Shown here: piece by piece, positions 1 through 12,087 of the stretch
Layout of the letters: each line of letters starts with the position of its first letter
Numbering within the stretch: the stretch's first letter is position 1
Assembly: GCA_013397075.1 (NCBI GenBank)
Contig: VWZS01002739.1
Span: forward strand, 125,312 to 189,311
Length of the DNA: 64,000 bases
Direction: 5' to 3'
Source of the DNA: Rhabdornis inornatus
Lineage: Eukaryota > Chordata > Aves > Passeriformes > Rhabdornithidae
Program-made: the position numbers and the translations under genes
Notes under the pieces: model-generated
The model's database searches: none
Told to the model about the DNA's origin: nothing
The model's input: the letters and a program-made list of their open reading frames with translations, nothing else

Positions 1-51
1 TTATAAAGTTTGTGGATAGTATTTTGAGAATCTTACTGTTCTTTCCTTTAG
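1..51 (+). other. 3' end of an upstream CSMD1 intron
   Basis: This is the tail of the intron before the CUB4 exon. It ends in a pyrimidine-rich stretch followed by AG at 50-51. The open frame runs upstream into it, but the AG and the phase-1 codon split (first base of a Phe codon supplied by the previous exon) place the coding start at 52. Confidence 0.75.
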
Positions 52-378
52 TTTCATGTTTCTTCAACTTCACCACACCATCCGGAATTATTCTTTCTCC
101 AAATTACCCCGAGGAATATGGGAACAATATGAACTGTGTTTGGTTAATTATCTCAGAGCCAGGAAGCAGAATCCATCTGATTTTCAACGATTTTGATGTA
201 GAACCTCAATTTGATTACCTTACAATCAAAGATGATGGGATTTCAGATTTACCACCTCTTGGCACATTTTCTGGCAATGAGGTCCCTTCTCAATTGGCTA
301 GTAGTGGGCACATAGTAAGACTTGAATTTCAGTCAGATCACTCTACCACTGGAAGAGGATTTAATATCACTTACACAA
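52..378 (+). CDS. CSMD1: CSMD1 exon: complete CUB domain 4
   Basis: A 327-bp exon encodes a whole CUB domain in one piece (109 codons, phase 1 in and out). It starts at SCFFNF with the first conserved Cys and continues through SGIILSPNYPEEY, a second Cys in NCVWLI and FNDFDVEPQFDYL. It ends with SDHSTTGRGFNITYT, the usual CUB finish. Acidic residues in PEEY, QFDYL and QSDHS sit where calcium-binding CUB domains place ligands. Two N-glycosylation sequons are visible (NFT and NIT). Acceptor is TTTAG/TTTC and donor is ACAA/GTAAG. The final A joins CC of the next exon to make Thr. Unlike this domain, the next three CUB domains are each split by an intron. Confidence 0.93.
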
Positions 379-2140
379 GTAAGAATTTCTGCTTTTTATT
401 TTACGCCTAATTTTATTCTTTCTTCATAATAATTAAAACAGAGAACATATTTATATGCATATTTCTATTTATAACACAGAAGTAAATTGTCATGGCTATA
501 TAATTGCACTATTTTCAGATGTCTTCCATCTTATTCATTACCTAATCTGAATCCTTATGCTTTATTTATTTTAACTGTGATAGTGCTGAGGAACTCCCTT
601 CATTATTTACTTTTTTGGCTTTTTTGTTCATACTGCGTAAATACAGAGCCCGTAACTAAAGTCCAGATCATTCACATCAAAGTATCCAATGCTTGTAATT
701 TAATATACTTCTCAATGGAACCATCAGGAATAAGTTCATAAAAGTATTAATCTTAGATCCTAAATATTGAGGTATTAATCAGAAAAGCATAAAAGTAATC
801 ATCAATGCAAACAAATAGTTCTGGGAACCTGCTTTGCTTTTGTATGTTTTTTTCCTAGTTGAATGGGGTGGAATTTAAGAATACAAACCCCTAAGAATAG
901 AGATCTCTTTTCTGCATTACATGTAACAGTTACAGTCTGTGGTTTTTCTAGTGTCTAGAACACAGCTGAATTGATGCAGAACTCTTTCCTATAAGAGTAC
1001 ACTAATTTAGAATCATTCTTCTATCTGGCTACTGTCCCTTTAAGAATTTTAATTTTTTAGGAATGTTCTGCCTTTGAGAAGGCAATTCTCAAATATACAA
1101 AGTTTAATTGTAACTGGACCAACCAGTCCAAAAGTTGTTAAATGTGGACCTACTGGTCATGTACATACAGAGAGCTACTGAAAAAATAAGTCTCTCCTGT
1201 GTGGGCAGCCAGACTAAGAAATATCTGGCTACAGATGGCCCTCTGTTTTATTTATATAAAATATATATTACTAAACAGTACTCTCAATAGAAAACTAGTA
1301 ACAGCATTGTCATGTAGAAAACATCTTTACATTTGCTGTAGATTGCTAACTCTCCTAAAAGTTTTATGAGTCATTCAAAGGTGCTACTTATACAGAAGTT
1401 ATCATTTTAGCTGAAGAAATTATCTTCTAAGGTTATAGAAGTCAATCGACAATAAAGTTGTCTTTGAGATCTTTTGCACTGTTTCTCTGTTATGTTAATA
1501 AAAATAATGGTGTTTGTGGCCAAGGTGTTTTCTTGCATTATTTAGAAAGATTCCCTATATAAAGCTGGAATTCATTGATATCAATCTTTTTTAATTCTTA
1601 GATGTCTAAATTGGTCTTTTCATTTTTTAGGAAGGGACAATTTATGTCCTTTGAAAAATGACAGGAAGAAAAAAGGGGAAGCCGCCTCCTCTTGTTTTTT
1701 ATTCCTCTTCTCTTATGAGAAGAGACTAATACCTCCTTTCAGGCAGTTGCAGGGGGAAATAGGGGTGTCCCTCAGCTTCCCCTTCTTCAGGTTAAACAAC
1801 CCCAATTCCCTTATGTTAGAGGCAAAACAGCTGGATTTTGTCCAGAGGAAAACAGGCAAATTGTTTTTGTGTATCTAAGCCACATATATCTAAAAACTTC
1901 TGAATTCCAGCTATGTTGCATGTGTGCGAATGTAATTGGATTTGAAGTTTTTATTGAGAAATTTTCTATACTTTGAATTATATATCACTATGTTATATGT
2001 GTTACATATTACTGTATTAAAACTGAAATATTATTATCCTCCCCCTCCAAAAAAACAAGACACAAAGTGTAAAGGGGTGGTTTTTATTATTGCTATTATT
2101 ATGGGTTTTATCACCAGTACTATTACTATGTTTTTAACAG
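379..2140 (+). other. CSMD1 intron between the CUB4 and Sushi4 exons
   Basis: A 1762-bp AT-rich intron from GTAAG to a TTTTTAACAG acceptor. Short open frames at 487-741 and 1651-1878 have no recognisable protein content. I see no mobile element or RNA gene in it. Confidence 0.8.
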
Positions 2141-2335
2141 CCTTTGGTCAGAATGAGTGTCACGATCCAGGCATTCCTATAAATGGAAGGCGTTTTGGAG
2201 ACAGATTCCTTCTGGGAAGTTCTGTTTCCTTTCACTGTGATGATGGCTTTGTTAAGACTCAAGGCTCTGAATCCATAACCTGCATTATGCAAGATGGAAA
2301 CGTAGTATGGAGCTCCACGGTCCCACGTTGTGAAG
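2141..2335 (+). CDS. CSMD1: CSMD1 exon: Sushi (CCP) domain 4
   Basis: A 195-bp phase 1-1 exon encodes one Sushi module. It shows the expected four cysteines (ECHDPG, FHCDDG, ITCIM, PRCE) and the conserved Trp before the last Cys (NVVWSS). The opening FGQNECHDPGIPINGRRFG is the linker and first Cys region typical of CSMD proteins. Sushi domains are roughly 60-residue, two-disulphide beta modules found in complement regulators. The acceptor follows TTTTTAACAG and the donor is GAAG/GTAAGG. The last G joins CA of the next exon to give Ala, producing CEAPCGG across the junction. The open frame extends upstream into the intron and includes an ATG there, which is not a real start. Confidence 0.93.
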
Positions 2336-3089
2336 GTAAGGGCACAATCTTTACCTTGCACCTACAGTTTGAATAATTACACTATTTAAAATATAGCTTA
2401 CTTTTTACATTTTGCACATAAATAAGACTGCTTTACCTGAAGTTATTCATTCATCTTAACTCTCTTCCAGTCAAGTGTGAGCACAGTAATCGAAAACAAG
2501 ATAGCTTGCTTTTATATTCTTGGAATAAATTAGCATTCTAAAAATCTGGTTGCTATTGTTTCCAAGTTCTGATTGTCACCATCATTACTTGGTTGTGAAT
2601 TATAACTGCTACAACAGTTTTGGTTGTAGCACACTGAAGAACATAATTATCTACCACACAGGAAGTAAATAAAGCTTCTATATAAAAGTCCTTTTTGAAA
2701 ATTTACCCCTTTAACTTTCTCAAAATAAAAGTACACCTGAATTTCTGTGTGTATTGTTATAACCTGCAGTACATTTATTCCTGAGACATATAGTGAAAAC
2801 CAGAGCTACGTTTAATATCCATGACACCCCTAAAATTTTCCAAATTTATTTGCTTGTTCTTTCCTAGGTGCATAAACAGACTAAGATGATCTCTCCTTAG
2901 GTATAAAACTGTCTTTCAAATGAAATAGAGTAAGAATTGCTTGGTGCTTAACTGATAGGTCCTGAAGTCAAGGCAGATGAGTACATTTAATAAATGACTA
3001 AAGTATGTTTTTTAGAAGTCATGTTCAAAATGTATACTTTTATTAAACAATAGATACATAGACAGACTCCAAATTAAAAGACTTTTCTT

Positions 3090-3108
3090 GGGGGGGGCGG
3101 GGCGGGGG
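3090..3108 (+). other. Intronic G-run, possible G-quadruplex
   Basis: Eight G, one C, four G, one C, five G. This can supply four runs of at least three G with one-base loops if the first run is split. The strand is the transcribed-RNA sense, so the structure could form in the pre-mRNA or in the non-template DNA strand. It stands out against very AT-rich surroundings. Confidence 0.5.
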
Positions 3109-4649
3109 AGAAACTAATCCAAACCTTCTAAATCTCACATTTACATTAATTTCAGTGTCATTGCAATTACTTAAGGATCTGGATCATATCACTTTCTTTG
3201 AGAATTCAGTTCTCATAAAACTGTACATTTCAAAGGAAATTTCAAAATACTGAAGAACATTCCCATGTCTGCAGTCTGTTAGAAGAAGTGTATGTGAACC
3301 TGGGTGTTGTACTAGTAAAATTTCTTACTCTGATTAAAGTATGTTGCACAGTGGAGCAGGGTTTTTTCTTTTATTCTTAGAGCAAACCCAGCTCACTCCA
3401 AAGCAGAGAGTAAGATGTTGTTTTTCGTCAGAAGATTTTTTTCTCATTTTGAAACTCCAGATTCAATTGTTAAAGTATTCAGTGTAATCTTCACTTAACT
3501 TTATTCTGGGAAATGCATAGATAAAGGACCAATGATGAACACTTTGAAGGGAAAATATGAGAGAAAAAAATTACAGAAATTACTTTTTCAGAAAATATGC
3601 AGGTGCCTCTCAGCTATCCTTTCTTTGAACCTTCTGGAATGTTTACTTGGTTTTTAATGAGGAAACGATTAAACTACTAGACTGTTTTTTTTCCTTTCTG
3701 ATATGGATTCTCTTGATAATTGAAGGAGATTCTGAGCTTGCATTACAGTATGGGCTAAGAATCCTAAGCATGATTTAGTTTGCTTCTAGTTGCTGAGATT
3801 TCTGAACAACCGTTGTTTTTTTGTTGTTGCTCTGCTCCAAGTTTTTAATATAAAACAGTCTCTGTAAACAACACCTGAAATACATGAAGTAAATGATGTA
3901 CGTGAAGTGCGATAATCAGTTGAGGATCAACCGTCTTATGACTGTTCTTGTTCATAGTATGATGAAATTCAATTAAAAAAAAACATTATGGAATAAATTG
4001 ATTTCCTCATTAGCTATACACACCTAAGGTAAATGCCATTTTACTGGTCTTTCATTTTGCTTCAAAGAAAATTCAGTGTGCTTCAGGATTTGTGGGTTGC
4101 TTTTATTTCCTACTCAGATCTGGAAAAAATCCCTAGAGACAAGTGCAAGTCATAAGTGAAATCAAACAACCTCTCTGATTAGGTTTTTTTTGTGTTGCTA
4201 AAATATTGAAATAAAACTAGGCATATTAATTTGCGGTTACAAATCCATGTTACTATCCATTTCTATATGGCATAATAGGTTGGTTTGTCACTACTTAGAG
4301 AAACAGAAGAAATCTAGCAAGATTTCCTGTGCTGAAATGTGGAATTTTCTGATAATGATACCATTGACTTCTTCTATGAGGACAATATAAATGATACTAA
4401 GATAAATTTACCTGTCCTTGAAAGTGTTCCTGTGTTATGCTGTGCCATAGCCTTTAGTAAAACATAACATCCCAAGGCCCTATGCCATGACAGATTAAAT
4501 TTTTAGGGGACTCATGTTTTCCTAAATTTGTTCTGTCATTTCTGCTGTTGTTTAATCCTGCTCCGAAGTCCTTTAATTTTGCTCTGAAAAATGCTTCCTG
4601 TCTAGCCCTGTCATCTTCATAGCCCTCTTACAATACATTTTTAAAAAAA

Positions 4650-4929
4650 TCTTTTTATGGAGGAGGATCAGGTTGGAGAACATTTAAACAAATTTGACAT
4701 ACAGGAATGGGTCTGATGGGATGCAGTCAAGAATTCTGAAGAATGACATTGCAAGGTCACTCAATATCTTGGGAAGCTGATTTAAACCAGGAAGATCCCT
4801 GAGGACTGGAAGAAAGCAAATTCCAGTCTTGGAGAATGGAAAGAGGGAAGATCTGAAGAGTACAGGTTTCATTTCTATCAGTGGGAAAGGTGACGCAACA
4901 ATATTCCTTGAAACCATTTCCAAACCATA
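4650..4929 (+). mobile_element. CR1 LINE fragment, left arm
   Basis: A decayed copy of the reverse-transcriptase part of a CR1 non-LTR retrotransposon in plus orientation. It retains recognisable phrases such as GAGGACTGGAAGAAAGCAAA and CTTGAAACCATTTCCAAAC. The match stops at about 4929 where an LTR begins, and resumes in the right order after it. Frames are broken throughout, so it codes for nothing. Identification is from memory of CR1 consensus sequences. Confidence 0.65.
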
Positions 4930-5375
4930 TGCTGTGGTTTAGACCCAGCTGGAAATTAAGCACCATGGAGCTGCTCCTTTCCCCTCCAAACCCTCCTGTG
5001 AAAGGGAGACAAAAGGCAGATAGTCTGAGTTGAGATGGGCAAACAGCAATGAGATAAGATAGTAAGAACAACAATATTAATAACAAAAGCATACAAGAGA
5101 GGGTGATTTACATACAAAAAGGTGCTCATCCATGCCTAACTGACCAACCAACCCAACCAGCCTCCTTGTATGGATGGCCACCAAGACAAACAAAAAATGC
5201 CCCCTCAGATACTCCTGCTCATGTTTTTCCTCAACTCCGTGACATAGCCTATTCTTCTTGCAAGTGAAGTCCCTAACTTCTGACCCCCAGAGATGGTGTG
5301 CCCACACAGCTCCAAACTCTGCCCCCTCAAGGCCGCTGAGAGAAAATTAACTCTGTCCAAACCAAAACTAGAACA
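4930..5375 (-). mobile_element. LTR inserted into the CR1 fragment
   Basis: A 446-bp element that starts TGCTGTGGTTTAGACC and ends with an AACTCTGT...CTAGAACA stretch, so it has TG...CA ends. Read on the minus strand it has the start and finish of a common avian LTR family (also seen at 20103-20669 and 59099-60514) but is strongly diverged in the middle. It splits a CR1 that is collinear on both sides. A clear target duplication is not visible; the flanks have probably mutated. Confidence 0.6.
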
Positions 5376-6425
5376 AAATGAAGAAAACTATGGTGACTGG
5401 GAATAATCAACATGGATTTATGAAGAGGAAGTCATGCCTGAACAACCTAATAGCCTTCTGCATTAAGATGATCTGTCTGATGGATGAGGGGAGAGTAATG
5501 GATATTCAGTTTTAGTAATGTGTTTGGCACTATCATGCAAAATTCTCAATGACAAACCGATGAAGTAGGGACTAAAGAAGTGAATAGTGAAGTGGACTGA
5601 AAACTGACTGAACTATTTGGCTCATAGAATTGTAGGCAGTGTCACAAGGTACAGTTGGAGGCTAATCCATAGAGGTGAAGCCCAGGGTCAGGTATCCTAT
5701 TGGATAGGATCCCCTCTCCAATACAGTTTAAAATCTTCAGTACTGAACTCAATACTGAGGCAGAATGCACTCTGACCGAGTGCAGATGATGTAAAATTGG
5801 GGGGACTGGCTGGTGTACCAGATGTTTTTGCTGCTGTTCAGAGGGACGAGAGAGACAGGAGAACTGGGCTGAGAATAAATGACAGATCTTTCCCATCTAT
5901 TCAACATTGGTGAGGCTATGTTGGGAGCACTGTGTGCACTCCTGGGATCCACAGTACAAGAAAAATGTGGACATACTGTAGTGAGTCCAGTGAAGGGTCA
6001 CAAAGATAAGTAAGGACTTGCAGCATCTGTCATACAAGAAGAGGTTGAAAGAACTGTGCTTGTCTCAACTGGAAAAGGGTCAGGACTCTAGAGGGATCTT
6101 GTCAATATGTACAGATAATTAATAGGATGGTTTAAAGAAGGTGGAGCTAGAACATCTCCTCAGTGGTGTAAAATGACTGAACAAGAGGCAGTGAACAGAG
6201 ACTGAAATATATGAATTTCTGTTTAAAGATAAGAAAGATCTTGCACTGTGAGAGTGATCAAACATTGAACGGCTTGCCCAGAAAGTCTGGGGAGTGTCTG
6301 ACTTTGGAGGAAAGGCATGATCCTGACTGGACATTGTTCTGCGCAATTTGTTGTTTTGAGCAGGAAATGGACTAGATGGTTTCCAGACATCCCCTTCAAC
6401 TTAAACCAGTCTATGATCCATTGGA
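5376..6425 (+). mobile_element. CR1 LINE fragment, right arm to 3' end
   Basis: This continues the CR1 from 4650-4929. In order it shows CAACATGGATTTATGAAGAG, ATGCCTGAACAACCTAATAG, GATGAGGGGAGAG, then 3' landmarks (AAGAAGAGGTTGAAAG and GGACTAGATGGTTTCCAG). It ends near GTCTATGATCC, the decayed 3' tail. All frames are interrupted. Minus-strand open frames at 5642-5952 and 6119-6346 are antisense shadows of this element. Confidence 0.7.
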
Positions 6426-6823
6426 ATATTTAAAACCACCAGTTCCACTGAGCTCTGTGATTACTCAAAAGGTGGCACACCACAATGATAATAATTATTT
6501 GGAATAATTTGTCTGATGTTGGATCTAAATGTGATGACACAGTATCATTTTTTAACAAGATAATGTGCTTTTCAACAGAAGGAAGACTGGCAGACCCTGT
6601 GCCATGCTTTGTGTGTTAAAATACAGAGAGTAATAAGTGTTGATAAGATTCATTGCAGGCCTTATGAGTCTGAAGAAAACAAAGTGCTCATAACACTGTT
6701 TTAACTATTGAAACAAATTTATATTCCTATGCATTTTAATTTGATTTTTTTCAATTTCATTGAATATATAATATATTAGAAATAATTTTTATGTGGAAAA
6801 TATACATGTTTTTTATCTTTCAG

Positions 6824-6962
6824 CACCATGTGGTGGACATTTGACAGCATCGAGTGGTGTTATCTTGCCACCAGGGTGGCCAGGATATTACAAAGATTCA
6901 CTTAATTGTGAATGGGTGATTGAAGCAAGACCAGGACATTCCATTAAGATCACTTTTGACAG
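6824..6962 (+). CDS. CSMD1: CSMD1 exon: CUB domain 5, first half
   Basis: A 139-bp exon, phase 1 in and phase 2 out. It encodes the N-terminal part of a CUB domain: APCGGHLTASSGVILPPGWP, then LNCEWVIEARPGHSIKITFDR. The two conserved cysteines (PCGG and NCEW) and the aromatic-rich beta strands are present. The acceptor follows TTTATCTTTCAG and the donor is GACAG/GTGAGT. The final AG pairs with A of the next exon to give Arg in ITFDRFQTE. No ATG-initiated open frame marks this exon; it was found by following the phase from the Sushi4 exon. Confidence 0.93.
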
Positions 6963-9900
6963 GTGAGTATCAAAAAGTCAAACAAGAAGTAAGGTCTGAG
7001 CATAAATACTTGCTTTATTATTGAAGAATAAGTATATACTTTAAGAACTCAAACCACAATGCAACACTCACAATGCTATTCCTACAAGTAGGCAATTAAA
7101 AGCTTTCTAATGTGTTGTTTGCTTCCATTGTACTCAGCAGGAAGTTCCAGAATTTTAAGGTGCTGACTTTTTTTCTCATTAAAGACTTCATAGTATTTAT
7201 AGGTTTATATTAATTTGTAAGCCCTTTTTTTTTTTTTAATTAATGATCAGAAGTCTGAGCTTCAGGGATGTCTTCTTAAATAGAAATAGCAATATTAGTT
7301 ATAAGATGGAGCATTTAAATTTTGTAAAAGGAAATGCATTGCCTGAAGTTGCAGATGTTTGAATGAGCATGACCTTAACAGTGTGAGGAAAATATTTCTG
7401 AGAAAATTAATGAGAAACATAGGCTTCTGTGACATGTGGTGCAATTTAAGAACTTAATTTGCTGAATTTTAGACAGATGCACACACACATTCCATTAGCA
7501 GAATTCTAGAGTTTTGTGTACAAATTGAACTGCAATGGCATTAAACAAGAACTTGGAGTTTACCTGACACAAAATGGAGAATTCTGATCACATATAATTT
7601 TTGAAGTACAACAGATACACAATTAATCTACTTCAACTTTATCTCATCATTGTTAGCAAATGGATTTTGTTGCCATTTTCTAATTGTTTCAATTGCAAAA
7701 CAGTATTACCATTCAGCATGTTGGTTTTGATGGACAAAGAAAAAGCCTTTCCCTGTTTTCTTTGGGGGTTTATGGAGCTTTTCTGGCAGATTTAAAAAAT
7801 TGTGTAACTTTACTGCATCACATTATAAATTGTATCAAAAGTATTATGCTTATTAATAATAATAAAACCCTGCTTTTGCAGTAAAATTATTTTCTTTTGT
7901 CAACGTGAAAGCTTTGTTACCCAGTTTAAAAATTCAGTGGAAAACCTTTTTATTGCTTACAAGAAAAACCGTCTTTGCTGTCTGATATAATGTCAGCAAA
8001 TTAGAAATCAGTAACTGATTTTGTCAATTAATCAACAAATAAAATATTTTTGTCAAGTATTTGGCCTAGTTTGGGAAAAATGGAACCCTTTTACACTTAA
8101 CTATATGACTTGCCTCAAAGACATACCTAACAGAATGAAGTTTTGTACAAATGTGATATTAATAATGTAAATTATCTCACTCTTGAGCTAATGAAGCTTT
8201 AATGTTGCTAGACAAATGTGCCTTTCCAGAGTCCTTAGAAACTTTCCAGAAGCAGCAGCAAATGACTGCATGACCCTATGATTATTTAACATTGAAACAT
8301 TTTGCATTTCACATTGTGCCTAATGCCTGGAAGGGTAACAGAAAAGAAAAATCTAATTCAGGTAATTAGGAAAGGGGTAGAAGAATAATGGCTGACCTGA
8401 AGATCTTTGTTACTTTGAATATTGATAAAAAATAGTTTGATAATTTATACAACTAAACCCTGTATCCAAACCCAGTAAACTTTATGAAGGATAGGATAAC
8501 TCGGCATCCTTTATTTTAAAAATTATCTATGTACATTTGGAGGATGTCCTACCTCTTACTAATATAAGGAAGCTTATAAACATTAAAATAAACTAAAACC
8601 CCAAAAAGTAATCCTGAGTTAGGTACTTTCAGTAGTGATGAAGAGCCTCCAATAATGAATTGTCTTGATCTACCACTTCAAGGAAAGTGCAAAGGCTATA
8701 AATAAAAAGCAACAACAAACCCTGCCCAATTCAAAAAACAATTCATTCCCTTAAACCTGAAAAATCAGACAAGTGAATTATAAAGTCACATTTGAGTTTG
8801 ACATGAGCAAGAATCTACTGGGAATAAAGATCATTGTCAGAATAGCAATTGCTGTTAAGAGTTATTTTCTGGTTTCTGTCTCCAGCAAGGGTTTACCATC
8901 CATTGTTGTCATACTGCCCTGCTAAGAAAACTGCAATTGCTTGCTGAGAGCACTTTATTCCTAATTAGTTTCCCTCACAAACAAAACTGTCAAAATAATT
9001 GAACTGTTCAATTATTGATCTTGAGTCTATTCATTATGAGTACAAATGATGTATTTAAACCAGCCTAGCTGTATCTGTCTGCTTTCATCATTCCACTGCA
9101 GGATGAATCAATGTATAATCTCTGAAATTATGGAAGGGTACTGAAAAACTGTCAAGTTCTTTAGTGATGCCCTCTGTAACTGTCTATTTTGGTAAATTAA
9201 ATGGAATCAGTGAGCCTTTCCAGACACAAAACCTCATGTGCTTATGCAGTTAAATTGTTGAAATAGTCTCCAACATGCTTCTTGAGTTTGTCAACCAGCA
9301 TTCTCCCAAATTATTATCAAAAAGGGCCAGGAGTTACTGTAGGCAAACAACCATTCATAATAGGAAATTTGAATAGTATCTTCTTCTTTGAGAGGCTAAG
9401 GGATGTATTTAATAGTATGGATTAATAGTATGGATAGTGGCCATTCCATTATAGCTGATTTCACTGCCAGAAATGGGTCCTGAAAATGCTTAATGCATTA
9501 GCAAACCTGTATTCCACTGTCAGAGTGGATAGATAGCAGTAAAAGCAATAATCTGGATTTTATCCAGTTTATCCAAATAAAGTACCATAAATCTAGAGTT
9601 TTCTGTGTGAAGAGGAAGGAATGATATTAAGTGCCTAAGTCAGTTTCCCAGCAGTCATTAGCTCTGATAGAAAAGCAAAAGCTTTCTGACTTCTGACTAT
9701 GCTTTTGTTTTCAGGGAACCATGAGAGAAGAACTAGAAAGAATACTAAATACTTGCTCAATTGATGTGTCTGTGAAGATGTTTTTACAAGACCAATGCTA
9801 TTTGTTCTCTAAAATGTAATGGTCTGGGTGGGAGCTTGGTCATTCTGTCAACATTTTCTAATGAAGTATATTTACACTCTGAAGGAATTTCACACATATT

Positions 9901-11169
9901 TATCCCTTCTCAAGTATTTAATATTTTGCATTTTAATTACAAGAATACAGCTTCTTATCTCTAGACCACTAAATGTGTCCCATATTGGCAAGACAGCTAA
10001 GGGCATTCACTTTGAAAAAAAGTATTGTATTGCGTAGGGATTTCTGCTGCTCTCAGAAGCTGAACTAACAAGCCTTATGGGAATAGAAGAGAAAATCTCA
10101 CAACATATGCATTTCTGAAACATGAAAATAAGAATATATGCATGCAAATATATTTAGAGCAGTGTAGATATCTGTGTAATAGCACAAACTTCGCTGACAG
10201 GAAAATGCATGTATGCATGGTTTAGATGCTACAGCATATCAGAATCTAACCACAAACTGTCTTGAAAAGCATCTGATATAAAAAGTGCCAGTTCAAATTC
10301 ATCTAGAGAAAGAACAGACTTGTGCTGTTTGATTTAAGAACTAGTAGTAGATGGCTGCACACATAAATATCCATTATGAATTGGAGAAATGTGATGTGGT
10401 TTAGTGATTGGCAGACACATTGACTCTGCTGTGGATTTTGAAGTTGTTTTTCCTTGCAAATCAACCCTCATTAGTCTCCTTACTTTCCAGTCTTGTCTAT
10501 ATTACCTGGGAGTTTTTTTTGACACACTAAAATAAACCAAGAAATCATGCTTATTATAACTGTAATGAATTTCAAAATGAAGACTTGATTTAAATCTAGT
10601 ATTTTTTTACTGCTTTATTTCAGAGGAGAAAAATGTTTACCTAAAAATAAAGTAACAAACTATGTTAGGATTTAATCCAAAATCTCTGGATTAAAAAAAA
10701 AACAAATTAAACACTTGACTATCTATAAAATATATTTTCCCAAATAGCAAATATCAAATAATGAAATTATTGAGATGAAATAATGAAGTGTTATTGAAGA
10801 TGTTCCTAGGGTGTCCAACTATTTCTTAACCTGAGGACAAAAAATTTCTTGGATCTTCATAATGCAATTTTGCTTGAGACAATTTGCATTTTTGTACCCA
10901 GATTTGCCACTAAATGTCTCTCTGTAGGCTGGTCTGAAGTATCCTGAATCCCTTACGAACTTTTTACGATACCACAAAACAAAGCAAGGAAAGTGATTCA
11001 TGAAACTTTCTTTAATTAATATTCTTAGTAATACATGGATGGATTTATAGCTATGTAATTTTTTCATGTATGGTATTCTTGATCAGTTACAAGTGGGTTG
11101 CATTTCTAACACTTGAAGAAGATAACACCATTTATCTATCCACCACCTGACTTGCATATTCCTTTTCAG
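6963..11169 (+). other. CSMD1 intron splitting CUB5
   Basis: A 4207-bp intron from GTGAGT to CCTTTTCAG. It is AT-rich with short poly-T and poly-A runs. No mobile element, RNA gene or extra exon was recognised. The small open frames at 7601-7884, 9819-10037 and 10819-11067 have no recognisable protein content. Confidence 0.8.
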
Positions 11170-11357
11170 ATTCCAGACTGAAGTTAATTATGACACTTTG
11201 GAAGTCAGAGATGGGCCAGCAAATTCATCACCGTTAATTGGAGAATACCATGGAACACAAGCACCCCAGTTCCTTATTAGTACTGGAAATTATATGTATC
11301 TACTGTTCACTACAGACAACAGTCGTTCCAGTGTTGGTTTCCTAATCCACTATGAGA
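11170..11357 (+). CDS. CSMD1: CSMD1 exon: CUB domain 5, second half
   Basis: A 188-bp exon, phase 2 in and phase 1 out, completing CUB5 (139 + 188 = 327 bp, the same total as the unsplit CUB4). It encodes FQTEVNYDTLEVRDGPANSS, the PLIGEYHGTQAPQFLIST strand region and the ending TDNSRSSVGFLIHYE, the usual CUB D-x-S...GF pattern. A sequon (NSS) is present. Acceptor is CCTTTTCAG/ATTCC and donor is GAGA/GTAAGT. The last A joins GT of the next exon as Ser, giving HYESVTLESDS. Confidence 0.94.
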
Positions 11358-12066
11358 GTAAGTCTGGTATTTCTGAAATAGATTTTTATTTAATATTGAA
11401 AAAAAATTCAATTAGAAAATGAGAAAAAAAAAAGAAAAAATAAAATTCAGTAGTTACATCTGTGTAAGAACAAATTATGTTTACTCTATGCCATACTGAC
11501 AGATAATTCTGGAAGTATTCATTTTGGAAATTTTTTTCATGAGTTCTTTTATGTTATTCAGAGTTCTTAGAGATCTAGTTGTTTAATCAAATGCAAAGTA
11601 ATTTTAGAAACTTTCCATTGTGGGTAAAGATATATGGTTTGGGTGTCCCCTATCTTCTCTCTAACTTTCACTTTCTCTCTTTTTCTCTTTCTCTGGTTTT
11701 TGTAGGGCCAAAGAGACTTGGACACCTTAACCATAATGGTTCCAAAATGCAAATAAATTAATAATGTTATCTTCATGATAACTACAGAATCAGCATAATA
11801 GAATTTTCTTTTAAATTAAGTACATAAATTGACATATATTAAATGGCCTGAAGTCACACTGGTATTTATATGATAGTACAACCATTCATTAATTATTTAC
11901 TGAAGAGAGCTTATGTGTTTACTGCAGTTGTGCCAACCTAGTAACATCACTTTTATCAGTTGTTCTTATTTGGAAACTAATCTGTTTGCTGTAAATTTGC
12001 TGTAAATTGAATCTGGAATAGCATCCAGATATATTTTATCGCCACCTCAAAACTTGTCCAAATAGT

Positions 12067-12087
12067 AAAAAAAAAAAAAAAAAAAAA
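12067..12087 (+). repeat. Poly-A tract
   Basis: An uninterrupted run of 21 A in the intron. There is no retrocopy sequence recognisable upstream, so it is called only as a simple repeat. Confidence 0.9.

Larger units (their letters stand above)
2336..6823 (+). other. CSMD1 intron between the Sushi4 and CUB5a exons
   Basis: A 4488-bp intron. It holds a G-rich run at 3090-3108 and a CR1 fragment with an LTR inside it at about 4650-6425, each listed separately. The rest (2336-4640 and 6430-6823) is AT-rich with no feature I recognise. It ends in TTTTTTATCTTTCAG. Confidence 0.8.

Noticed and set aside
1651..2140. Coding start in the intron before Sushi4
   Set aside because: The open frame continues through the AG at 2139-2140, but upstream residues are low complexity, and phase and family alignment place the exon start at 2141.
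5642..6346. Minus-strand open frames as genes
   Set aside because: They are antisense to a decayed CR1 element.
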